NCBI GenBank assembly: GCA_003116995.1
Contig: BDSL01000001.1
Span: 2,108,001 to 2,172,000 of the forward strand
Source: Yamagishiella unicocca
Taxonomy: Eukaryota > Chlorophyta > Chlorophyceae > Chlamydomonadales > Volvocaceae
Direction: 5' to 3'
Length of the DNA stretch: 64,000 nt
This document shows, piece after piece, positions 34,301 to 46,700 of this stretch (positions are counted from its first letter, which is position 1; the number at the start of each line of letters is the position of its first letter). The notes under the pieces were generated by a model that did not search any database, was not told the DNA's origin, and was given only the letters and a program-made list of their open reading frames with translations. The position numbers were made by a program, and so were the translations under genes.

Positions 34301-37300
34301 CACCATGCGTACGATGGCGATGTTGTGCGCGCTCAGCAGCGCCAGCGGCCCTGTCGTGTTCTTCAGCATGATGAAGCCTTCAGATGTGGTGGTGGTGGTG
34401 GGGGGGGGGGCAGGAGGAGAAAGCCCCCGGGGAGGGGAAAGGAGGCGTGGAGCCGAGTCGGTGATCCTTACTTGGTGCGGGGAAAAGGCCGGGGCGGGGG
34501 TTATAAGGCAACCAGAGGCGATTCAGAACGCCAGGGAGGGCTAAGGAGACGTACGTGGTATGTGGGAGGAGGTGGGGAGCTGCGAACTCGAGGGAGGGTC
34601 GGTTAGGTTCTGGCCCCTTCACAAAGCCCTGCCCCTCCTCCCTCGCGAGACCGCTCCACCGCCCCTGCACCAGTCCACGCGCGGCCCCCCGGGCCCCCGC
34701 CCCGCCCCCCCGCCCCGCCCCATAACACCCATCCTGCTTTGTTATTTACCCCCGTCCTGGTTTGTCGACACCGGCTCCCCCTACTTGCCGTACCCTGTCC
34801 ACACTATATCCCCGCCATTTCCTTCCTTCCCATATTAAGACAGCGGCACTAGCCTCTAGCCATCCACCCGTCCCATCCCATCCCTCCTTCCCTTGCCTGC
34901 CCTTCGCACGTCCTCATCCTGACGCACGCCGCCTAGCTCGCTTCGGTCTTTCCTTGCCATCCTTCACGTCAGTCTACGTCTCCCAATTTTCACACGTAAC
35001 GGGGCGGGTTCCCTTGCGCCGGGCAGGTTGCTCTTTTCGTTCGCATTCACGGGCTGTTGATAGATTACGGGGCTGCCCTCCGCTAGACGTCATCACCACC
35101 TCCACTGGCTTCGCCGATTATTACGACCATCATTCACTTCTTACGACCGGCTTCTCCATCCATCCGTCTTTACTTAGCTCACTACATTTGTTCCCTACAG
35201 TCTACGTTACCTTATCACCTTAACGATACGATTCAGCAGCGCCCGGGCGCGCGCGCGCAGCGCCTCCCCTCCGTCTACCCGCCAACTGTATCTTCTTGGA
35301 CCACCATCTTCATCGCCCCTTGGCTTGTCGGCCGCGGATTCGCGGATATAATATAATCCCCCATCCCATACCCCCACACTCACCGACTGCGTACAGTACA
35401 CAGATGAGCACGCCCCACACGACGAACGGCGCCAGGAGGGAGACCGAATCGTGGTTGGAGGGCACCAGGTGTCTCCGCTTGGCGGCGTTGTTGCTGCTGC
35501 TGTGGGCGACGCCCTTGCTGTCGCTGCGCGGAAGGCTCCCGTTGCCGGCGGTCGAGCCCCGGCCAGTCCAGGTGAAGAAACGGGATACTAGCCCGGAGCC
35601 TGCAGCGGACCAGCCAGGAGGGGAGGCGGGGCAGCGGGGGAAGCGCAGCGTAAAAACACGTGTTGGTTATGTGAGGCAAGGCATCTGTTAGGATAGGTGG
35701 GGAGTGGTAGCGTAGCAAGTCGGGGTGGGGTGGGGTGGGCCGAGCCAGCCACACACCGCGATCCACCCCACACAGACCACGCCAGGTGGGGCACCGGGCC
35801 GCGCTCTGAATTTAAGATGTTTGTATGCCTCGCACGTTTGTTTTACCCCTGTGCGAGTGACTTTGCAACTCCTGCTGCCACCGCGGTTTCTCAATAGCAA
35901 GGCGCCGCGGTTCAAGACGCACGACGGGAATGGGAGCTCGCCGGTGCCGCCGCTTGGTAACGTATCACGTCTCCACGATAACGGCCGGTGTCCGGGGTGG
36001 GACGGAGAGGGGCTTCACCGCATCTCGCCTCACCGTGTCCCATTCCATAAACCCGGTACTCCGTCTTGCGCGTCGCACGCTACCGCACATTGGATTCCTT
36101 TCCTTTCCTTTCCTTTCAACGGCCGATGACTGGCCGCTTCACCAGGTCTCTCGGTAGTCAATCCAAGTGCTCCAGCATGCGCCCACAACTAGGTGTCCGA
36201 AGACAATGCGCCAGCCATCCTACCCATGTCGTGTAGCCGGTCTTCATGCCACCCCTTCCCCCACGCGCCCGGCCACGCAGCAGCTGGCTTACGATCGTGG
36301 CCGTACACCCTGCCGCCGTTGTTGACTACGCTGTTCTTCATCACCAAGTTAAACGCCGGCGATGCTCGGCCCGACGCCGCGTCGTAGCCGCCGCCGCCGA
36401 CGGTGGCCTGCTCTGCCCCGTGGTCCTCATCGGAAGAGGCCTGGCGGGGAGTGGTGGCGGCGGAGGGGGGGAGTGGATCCCGTTACTGACGGTCCGAAAG
36501 TGGTGGCGGCGGCGGAGGGGGGTGTAAAGGACGATCCGGGGATCCACGGCCGACAAACCAAGGGCGTTGAGGATGGCGGAGAGGGGGGGGAGGGACAGCC
36601 CGGGCGTTAGCGAAGCGGCTCGCACAGACATCGCGCCATGGGAGCGGTTTGCTCGTACCGTACGACAATGCTGAGCTGCGTGTCGTACGGCAAAGGAACG
36701 CGCGTCGTCCCCCACCGGCCGCATCACCGCCGCCTGCGTCCCTGCATTTCACGCCCGTTGCCGCCGTCCGCCCGTCAAGCGGTCAAGGCTGGAGGGCGAA
36801 TTGTTGTCCCGTTGCCGACCCCACTTTCGGTAGCGTGGGCTGGGCGGGGCTGGCATTCCGTCTCCTACTTCGTCTCCTTACATGACGCAAGCGCACCCAC
36901 TAGCCAGCCTGTCCACCCACACACTAGCTCCCCGCAATGCACCCACGCCCCCAGGCCGCACCTCCGCGTCGGAGTTGTCCGCCACGTTGACCGACTTGGA
37001 GGCCAGGGCCCGCAGGAGCCCCACCGGCACCAGCCTGCGTGGCGCGCAAGCAGTGCAGCCAGGGAAGGGGGGAGGGGGCGTAAGGGCCAGGTTACACGAC
37101 AAGGGCAGCGTAGCTGGCGTACAGGAGGGAGGGGAGGGGAGGGGAGGATATGACGAGAGGGGAGGGGAGGGGAGGGTATGACGAGAGGGGAGGGTTCGCC
37201 CATGCATGTGTATGATTTCGGCGCTGTAATGCCCTCCCGGGAAGGGACGGAGGCTGGCCGAGCACAGAGAGCATCGAGGCACCCTCCCTCCCCTCCCCAT

Positions 37301-40300
37301 CCCCCTCCCCCTCCCCTCCCACGTCGAGTAACCGGTTCTTTTCTGTACCCCGTTCTTTTCTGTACCATGTTCTTTTCTGTACCCCGTTCTTTTCTGTACC
37401 TGCCCCCCTCCTCCCATGTGACTCCGCCGCACTCACATGAACAGCGAGTAGAGGCTGTAGCGCTGCTGCGAGACCCTCCGCTGCAGCCACCACATGTAGA
37501 TGAGCAGGAATATACACACGACACATCCCTGGAGCACCAGCAGCACCAGCTGGAGCCGGTTCACCTCGGCCGCCTGGTCGATGGCCTTCTGGGTCAGCTC
37601 CAGAAGCGCGTCGCTGTAGCCCTCGTACAGCGGCCCCAGGCCGTTAGTCATGGTCCAGCGGTATGCGTCAAAATCGGCGAGCGTGCCGTGCGCTTCCCCC
37701 CACGACGAGTGCATGTGTTGAACCTCGGAGGCGCGCTCGATGAAGGAGCTGCTCATGGACCAGAGGGAGGAGTTCCGGAACTCGATACGGTACGGCACCG
37801 TCGTGTAGAAAACGGTCTCGTTGTGGTGGGCCTTATTCCAGATGTCCTGGACGGAATACACGCGCAGCAAGTGGGCGCGCGGGGGGAGGGGGCGCCGGGG
37901 GGAAGGTAACGGGATAACGTGAGCAGTGTTGGATAGTTCCGGAACATTCGCGTGATATTTAAAACGTTACAAAACGAAATTCGCGTGTGTGTGTATTGCT
38001 GCAGACATGCAGATGCCAGTGGGTCGCGGCTGCGGGAGAGGACCCATAAGGCCCCCCGACAACATACCCGCAATAACCGCGAGGGACACCATAACGTCGA
38101 AGATTACCGCAATACCCGCCGGTGCCGTACCTGGGCGCTTTCCGGGTTGTACGGCGTCGTTGGGTCCTCGCGGGTGTTGCCGACGCCTATGGTGGTTTGG
38201 CGAAGGGGGGGAGGCCGCAGCGCCGGGCGAGGAAGGGGGGTTACAGAAAAGAAGGGGGGTTGGCATGAAGACCCAGCATACGACATGGGTAAAAAGGGGC
38301 AGGGGAAGGGGGGGGAGTATCACAGTGTCGGCAGTCGGTCCCACGTATCGTGCAGGGGAGAGGGGCGAGGGAACAGCTGCGCGAACAGCACCGCGGGGGG
38401 GTTTTGAGGAAGACCCATGGGACGGGGGGGGGGACACCAGCCTGTCGGCATCTGGCGGCGGCTGCGCAGCAGTAGCAGCAGGGGGGCCACGGGCAGCAGT
38501 AGCAGCAGAGGCAGGGCTGGCAGCCTGCCCAACACCCAGCCGTGTGGGACCCCCCGCCCGCACCAGCCCCTGCCGTACCTTCATAGATACGAGTCACCAG
38601 GTCCGCAAACTTCTCAATGTGGTCCTTCAGGTCGCTGCTGAGCTCTGGAACCGAGCTCGCGGAGTAGTACGGCACGGCCGGGTAGATGCCCTCGTGGTGG
38701 TTATTCAGTTTCTGTTGGCCGGTGTGACGCGTACGGCAACATCGGCGGCGCGGCGCGGAGTGCATCAACGGGCGGGCGGGCGGGTGAAACGGAGTCACGG
38801 GGTCCCTGGGTGCTGGTGGACAACAAACAAGCAACGCGGTGGAGGTCTCGCGACTGACCAGAAACATGCCGCCCGGGGTGGCGTGGAAACGCGTACCTGC
38901 TCGACGAACGAGGAACAAAGACGTACGGAAGGCCTAGGTGGAGAGCGGCCTTGCCCGAGTTGGCCCTTGCCCCCACCCCAACGGTTTTTTCTGGCATCCA
39001 CGGGTCTCCCTCGAAACCCCCACCCCCGCGTGGCGCCAGCCAGCCAGCCCTCCCCCCGCGGCCTACCCTTAACCCCTCCGCCCACCCCCACCTGCATGAT
39101 GATGAACGACTCGTGCATCAGCCGGTTGACGCTCGTTGCGGCATGCAGCGTGTCCACGTGCCGCGCCTGTTCCTGTAGCAGCACCGTCAGCAGGATGAAG
39201 GCCAGCAGGTTGGTCACCAGCTGCGCCACGTTGGCAAGCAGCGCCTGCCACTGAAAGTCGCGGGCGGCCCGCTGCACGCCGGGGGACTCGAGGACCTGGC
39301 GGGGGGAGGGGAGGGGGGAAGGAGCAGCCGGGAGGGCGGGGGGGAAGGGAGAAAGGGACGGGCAACCGAGGTTAAGACCGCCCAGCCAAGTGGGGGTACC
39401 GGTATGAGGGGAAACCCCAGCCAGAGGGGGGGCCCAATTCTACCTGCAAGGTGGGAGGAAAAAGGGGGGGTGGCGATCTAGGAGCTCCGGGAGCATTGCG
39501 AGATGCGCAGCAAGGTCAAGCGGCGACGACGGATACAAGCGCGTCCCTCTACCCTCGCCCGGCGAAGCAGCCGCCGGCCATAGTGGTGGTGGTGGTTGTG
39601 GTTCCGGAGCCGAGGTTGTTGAGGTTGTTGTGGTGGTTGTGGTTCCGGAGCCGAGGTTGTTGTGGTGGTTGTGGTGGTTGTGGTTCCGGAGCCAGTCATA
39701 CCTTGAGCAGCTTGCGGTAGCGCTTGCCTCGCCGGTAGTCCGCAGTAGGCCCCGAGGCGTCCATCACCTCCGACACCGCCGAGCCGCCCGACACGTCACT
39801 CGCGTTGTCGTCATTGGCGTCTACGCAGTCCGCAGCCCCTCCTGGAGCCATCAGCTGCCGCGGCGCGTCCTCCATGCTGCCGCTGGACTGGCGCGCCATA
39901 GGGCCCAGCTTGCCCGAGCCGACGCGGCTCAGCAGCCCCTTGCCGGTTGCCTTGGCTCCGGGTGGTACCGCGGGAGGCGCCCCGGGGGACCCGAAGCGGC
40001 CGACGACGGGCTCCGCGCGGCTGTCACTGTCAGAGGCGCTGGGGCTCGCGGAGGGACCCAGGCCGTCGTCACGGAAGGAGCCGATGCTGCTGCGGGTGGC
40101 GTCGCTGAGGGCCACATGCGGCTTGGGCTTGTCGGTCGCGAAGCCGGCGTCGAAGGGCAGCAGCGGCGTGCAGGAGTCAACACGCGGCGACAGCGGCGGC
40201 GGCCGCCGCTCCGTCGCACCCGCCGGCACCCGCACCTGCAGGTCGTTGATCGCCGGCGATCCCGCTCTGAAACCGTGCGACACCGCCGCCGCCGGCGGCA

Positions 40301-43300
40301 CCACTCCAAAAGGATGCTCAGCGCCGTCGGCGACGACGGCCACGACGCCAGCCGGCCGCAGAGGCGCCGCCGCCGCCGCCCCCCGGTCCGCTGACGGGTT
40401 CGTCACCTTTTGCAGCGTCAGCAGCATCTCCGCATCGCTGTCTCGGTCCATGAAGGCGGGCAGCGCCACCGGCGCGCGGACCTCCCCCCTGGAGCGATTC
40501 GAGTCGAAACTCAGCCGCAGCGTGGCCTGGTCACGGACCGGCGCCATGGCTACAAGGGCAGCAGCAGCGCTGACGCCAAAGGGAGCCGCCGCCGCCGCCG
40601 CCGCACCCAGCGCCAGCTGGGCCGACAGGCCGAGCTGCTCGATGCTCGTGGCCACGCTCCCAAACGCTAGCTGCTGCTGCTGCTGCAGCTCGCCCTCCTC
40701 CGGCACCTGGGACAGCATCAGCCCCAGGTCCCTCACACTGTGCAGCAGGGCGGCGCGGCTGCCGCGGGAGGGCTTGCGAGGCTTGAGGACGACGTAGGTG
40801 CGGCTGGGGGCGGACTCCTTCACCACCGCCTGCAGAGTCAGCTCCAGGGGCTGCGCGTCGGTGTGGCGGCCGGTGACCTGATGCGGGAGGGGGGGACGGA
40901 GGTCCAGGGAGGGCGGCACCGTGAGGCAGGACGGGGGCGAAGGGGGTGGAGGTCGACTGCGCGGACTGGAGCGCTGTGGAGGCGTAGGGTGCTGTGGAGG
41001 CACGGGCTAGCCTGTGCGCGGATGTGAGGACGGACCCTCCCCCCCCACGGATCTTCCTCGAACCCCCCAAAGCCCACGGGCGGCCGGCCACCTGGGCTAC
41101 CCAGGACACCGCCCCCCCCGCCCCCACAGCTCCCGTGCGGCTCGCCAACCCATCTCCTGGTACCACCCAACCCGACGCCTCCCCCCCAGGCCACGCGTCC
41201 AGTACGACAAACCGCAACACAGAAAACACCACCTTCCAGCCCCCCGCGCACCTCCCGCATTCCGACTCGCATTCCCTTCTTTACGGCCAGCTTCTCTTCC
41301 AGCCGCCTCTACTTCGTACACCACTTAGTCGCTTCCATACCACCATTCGTTTCGTACTAGTCTACGTTACCCTTCTCTTACGCTTCCCCAGCGCTTCCCT
41401 CTGCTCGCCAATCATCTCTTGTAGGACCCCGTCGTCATCGCCCTTGGTTTGTTGGCCGTGGATTCGCGGATGTCCTTCATAACCCTCCCCCCCGCGCACC
41501 TCCCGCAGGTTGCCGATCTTGTTGGCTTCCTTGGCGGTGGTCTTGAGGCCGCCGCGCTTGGCGATGCCCGGGTCGTGGAACAGCCCCGCCACACTGCGAT
41601 CCTGCAGCTCAACGAAGCTGTGGAGCGGCTGGGACATCATCGCAGCGGTGGGGACACCGAACAGCAGTCCTGCGCAGGCGGGCGAGACGGAAGAGGGGAG
41701 GGGCGGCAAGGCACGGAGGGGAGGTGGGGAGGGGACGGGGGGAAGAGGGGGATGTGAGGAAACCCGTGGGTCGGCACTGAAAAGTAAGGACGATCAGGAA
41801 ACCTTTGGCGCTTGGGAGCAGGGGCAAGATCCGTAGCGCCGGTGCGGGGGCAAACACGTGCCGCAGGGGCCAACGAAGGCGGCCGGGGGAGAGGAAGCCG
41901 TGCGGGTGGACGTGGCCCAGAAAACAAAACACGTCCCGTGGACTCCGCCCCTGTGAGTCCCCGCCGCCGCCCGCCTAGGCTCCCCCTCACCGGGCGGCGC
42001 CAGGTCGTCACCGATCATGGCCGCAATGCCGCCCGTCGCGTCCATCTCCAGCACCGGCGTCAACAGGTCGGCCCTCCAGAGACTGACGCGGATGACCACC
42101 ACCCGCGCGTCATCCGCCACTGACGGCGGCAGCTCCACGCTGCCGTCATCTCCGTCGTCTCCGTCGCATACGTAACCTCCAAACGCGGCGAACAGGTCCT
42201 CATTGGTGTCGAAGCCCTGGAAACCTCCGAAGCCGTCGTCATCATCATTGTCGCCGCCGTTGGTGCCTAGTTTTGCAAGCGTGCCCCTGCCGTCCAGACT
42301 CCCGCTGACCAGCAGCGGCAGCAGCGGCCCCAACAAGTCCTCCTGCCCGCACGACATGCCCGAGTCATAGGGTCCGTTGGCTGCCCCCTGGCTGATCCTC
42401 GCACTCAACAGCTTCTTCAGCAGGAACGTGCTCGTGTCCTCGCCCCGCATCGACCGCTGCGGGTTCAGCGGAGGCTGCCCCGGGTACGACATCGTGGGCG
42501 CCGACAGCCGCGGCGCAGGCTCGGTGGGTTTGCCGCGGCTGCCCCCATGGACGCTGCCCCCATGGACGCTGCCGCCATGGACGCTGCCCCCATGGACGCT
42601 GCCGCCATGCACGCTGCCACCGCGGACGCTGGGCGCCCGTGAGAGGCCGCCGAGGCGGGGGCTCTGCCCGCTGAGCTCCGTGGTGATCTCCCTGGGCGCG
42701 TCACCCTCGCCGTCAGCGGCTGCGGCCTCATCGCCTACAGGCGCCCCCGGGAGCAGCTCGAAGTCGGGCTCCTCGCCCCCCTGCTCCTGCTCCTGCCCCT
42801 GCAGCCCCCGGCGGTCAGCGCCTTGGCGGCCCAAAGAGCCGGCGCCGGAAACCCTGCCGCCATCGACCTCATCTGGAACGACACCGATCGGTGCTTCACA
42901 CGGCGGAGGCCGAGGCGGGTCGCTGCCCTGATCCCCAGCCTCATCGGCCGCCGCTAGCAGCTCGGCCGTCCCCTGCTCGGCGATGGATCCCAACTCCCCC
43001 GCTGGCCCATGTTCTCCGGAGGAGGAATGCTGGCCCAAAGGCCGCAGCCGCAGCGCCTCCGGTAGGTCTTGTTGCGACGGCCGGAACAGGGGCCGCCAAT
43101 CGTCGCCAACCGCGTCCCGCGTGGGTTCGATGCTCTGCCGCAGCGCATCCTGGACCTTCCTAAACTCCAGCGCGTCGACCGTGTCCAGCTCTGACGGCAG
43201 CGCCGACGACACGGAGCGCCTGGCCGCCGCCGCCGCCGCCACTGCCGCGTCGACGTCAGCCACGCCCGGCCCCTGAGACGGGGGCACGTAGGATCCGAGA

Positions 43301-43758
43301 TTGGATCCCAGATTGGATCCCACGTTGGATCCCACCGAGTGCGCTGAGTTCATGGACGCCCGGGTGTTGAGCGTGCGCATGCTAGCCCTGGCACCGGTGG
43401 TGTTGCCTCCCTCCATGGCGGCGCCGCTGACCACCATGATGCCGCCGTTGGGGGCCTCCACCGCGATCCAGCTCTTCCGCCGCACTCGAGACACCGACGA
43501 CCGCTGCCTGGGAGCACGAGGACCCCTCGGAGGGCTGCTGCCAGATCCGCCGCCGCCGACGCTGACGCCGCCGACGCTGCCGCCGGCGGCGGCGAGCACA
43601 CCCAGGACAGGGCTTAGGCCGCTGCTCGCGCGCTTGGGGCGGCCGCCACTGCCAGATCCGCCGTCTCCGCCTCCTCCGTACAAAGACGCGGCAGCAGCGG
43701 CGCCCGGGGACTGCGGAGTGCCGCTGGATGACGACTGCCGGCCGCGGAAAAAGCCGCC

Positions 43759-43790
<32 letters not shown>

Positions 43791-46700
43791 CCATCTGGCT
43801 GGTGCTGAGCCGTGAGAAGCCCGTGGCCGACGCTCTGGCGCCGCCGCCGCAGCCGGGGGTGAAGCCGTTGAGCGACAGCCGGGTCGAGCCGGGCGGAGCC
43901 GCCGACGCCGCCGCGTCGTCGCCGCCGCCGCCGCCGCCTCCGACGCCGACGCCGACGCCGCTAGGTACAACGGGCGCGGCTCGGGAGCTGCGGGCGGTGA
44001 TGCTGGGTGATGCGGAGGGTGCCGTGCGGCCGAGCGCGGCCGTGTCGAGAGACACCTCGATCTCCATGATGGCTGGCGTCGTGCGCTTGGCGAGTACGGC
44101 GTGGCGCATAGGGCCCAGCGCCCTGAGCTCCTGCTCGTCCGTGGGCACGGTGACTCCCACGCGCCAGGACACGCCGTTCTGCATCATGGCCCTGCGCGGT
44201 GGGTGGAGAGCGGCGAGAGGGGGGCCGCGAGAGGGGGGAGAGGAGTTACAATAATAGAAGCGGTAACGCGACTGGGGAAATGTAGCGTGTGGCGGGGGTT
44301 GCGGGCAGTGTGCGATCCGTGGGAGACGGATCTCCACGCCACTGCCGAACCGGGCCCGACACCACTGCAGTTTGGCATCGAGCGGGGGGGCGGCTGACGG
44401 TGCAATCCGGGGCGGGGGCGGGCGTAGGAAGCCCGAGTGCGCGCGGATTGGTTAGCAAAACAGGAAGGGCGCGCCGCTTGTATGGGCGGAGTGCACGCGG
44501 TTGGGTCATGTGGCGTACGACAATAGCGTGTGCCGTGCAGCGGGGGCCGGTGGGTGGCTTGCAGGAGGGGTGGGTTGACGAGCGGAGGGGCAGCGGGGTC
44601 CACGAGGGGAGTCCGCGCTACGACACATGCAGGGCGGACCTGCAGGGCCACAGTATTAAGACCACACACCAACACCAAGTGTGAAGGTGTCAATGTCGCG
44701 CCACCTTAACCCCACCAAAACCTCAGTTCCGGACCAACACCCCACCCTCCCTCGCCCTCTCCTTCCCGCCTTCTCCCACCCTTCCCCTCCCTCTCCCGCC
44801 CTTTCCCGCCCTCGCCTCCTCCCTCCCTCTCCCACCCTCCCCCTCCCCCTCCCTCTCCCGCCCGCCCTCACTTTGAGATCAGCAGCGACAGCAGCTCCGT
44901 CACCGACACGTTCGGACCCTCGTCCTCGACCTTCTCCGCGCCTTCCGTCCCCGCCGGCGGGGCCCCGGCGCCCGACCCCGTCCCGCGGGTCGGTCGCAGC
45001 GTCGTCACCACGTCCGCCAGACTGCGACCCAGCAGCTGCGACGGCGCGAAGCCGTACAGCCATGAAGGCCCGTCGTCCACCTCCGTCACGATGCCGTCAG
45101 CGTCCACCGTCAGCACCAGCCGCCGCTCCGCCAGCGCCGCCTCCCGCGTACTCGGTTGCGCCTCCACCACATGGCGCATCTCGCCTGGGGGGAGGTAAGA
45201 GGGGGCGGGGGGAGGTAAGAGGGGCGGGGGGAGGTAAGAGGGGGCGGGGGGAGGTAAGAGGGGGCGGGGGGAGGTAAGAGGGGGCGGGGGGAGGTAAGAG
45301 GGGGCGGGGGAGACGCGGGGTTTGAGCCGAGACTGGCGTTTGAGGGGCTAGGGGGCCAGGAGGGAGTCAGGTTGGGCAGGCCGCCTGTGACTCACCCACG
45401 ACGGCAAATACACACACGCACCCCCGGGAACGGCTCCAGGCAACAACCCAACCCGCGACGGTTGCAACGGCGCGCGGCAACCGCCACCCACCGCACCCAC
45501 CCACCCACCCACCCACCTGAGTCGTCGTTGCTGCTGATCGCCAGGCGATAGTAGCCTTGCATGCGCAGCGACGAGCCCAGCACGGTGGTGATGCCGCTGC
45601 GGCAGCTGCCGGGCACGATGGCGCTTGAGCTGCCGCCCCCGGTCCCCAGACCGCCCATGCTCTTGATCCACGCGGCGTGCAGCGTGCCCCACGGCTGCGG
45701 CATGATGTCGCCCAGCGGCTGGCGGTACAGCGCGGAGGGGGAGGTGCCCAGAGCGCGAGCCAGCTCGCTGGCAATGTACCTGAAAAATGGCGGTTGGGCG
45801 GTTGATGGTTGATGGAGGTTGGGAGTTGGGGCCAGGGGCTGGGGCCGGGTGGGTGTTTGTCGGCGGGTTGGGTCCCAGGGCCGAGTGCTTGGTGGCCGCG
45901 CGCGCGAGGAGCTCGGTGGGTTGCTTGGGTGAGGGGCAGGGGGCGTTGCTGGAACAAAAGGACGCTAGCCGCCAGCCCAAACCCGCCATCCCGCCAAGCA
46001 GCAGCAGCAGCACCTTCCGCAACCGCAGCTGCAGGCGCCCCGCTAAAGACCCCACCGCCGACCCACCGATCCTCCCGCTTGCGCCCAAAACAACCCGGAT
46101 TCGCAAAACATTTCTTTACGCCGCGCGGGGTCCTCGTTTTTTCCGTTAGCCCAGGAGTCGCAGCTGAAACAGACGTAGGCGCAGAACGTCGACATACGGC
46201 CTCCAACTTACAGTTTTCTCAACCAAGTCCTCCCGCATGCATCTCCAACCGTCTGTCCTAAACGGCTTTCCTTTCGTGCACACGGCAACCGACCCACCGA
46301 CCCACCGACCCACCTGACCCGGCCGCTGGGTCCGGTGAGCGCGAGCAGGTGCGCCGGGCCGTTACGCCTCAGCGTCACTTCCACCATGCACTCCACGGGC
46401 CCTATGCCCAGCCGCTGCATGGAGACGTAGCAGTCCACCGGCCGCGTGTACTTGTGCAGGAACTGCACCGAGGTCAGTATCTCGGGCCCGGCGCCGACGG
46501 AGGAGTCGGGCAGCGGGTTCGCGGAGCCCTGGGGGGGGGTGGAGGCGTGGAGGCCCATGCCCATCCCCATGCTCAGCCCCATGCTCATCGTGCCGAACTT
46601 CCCGGCGCCAAGGTTGCTGTTGCCCTGGCCGCCGGCGCCGTTCACTGCCAGGCCCCCCGGGATGACGCCGTTGGCCGTGACTCGGTTCATCCTCGCCACC

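Noticed and set aside
37989..39254. 421-codon plus-strand open frame
   Set aside because: It runs antisense over TmcB-like exons and intron repeats, and its composition is a mix of those repeats with no domain.
39805..40797. 330-codon plus-strand open frame
   Set aside because: Antisense to the 1.2-kb TmcB-like exon, which continues the gene in phase on the minus strand.
43301..44254. 317-codon plus-strand Pro-rich open frame resembling a cell-wall protein
   Set aside because: It is the exact antisense of the Gly/Ser-rich 2.2-kb exon; poly-Gly codons read as poly-Pro on the other strand.
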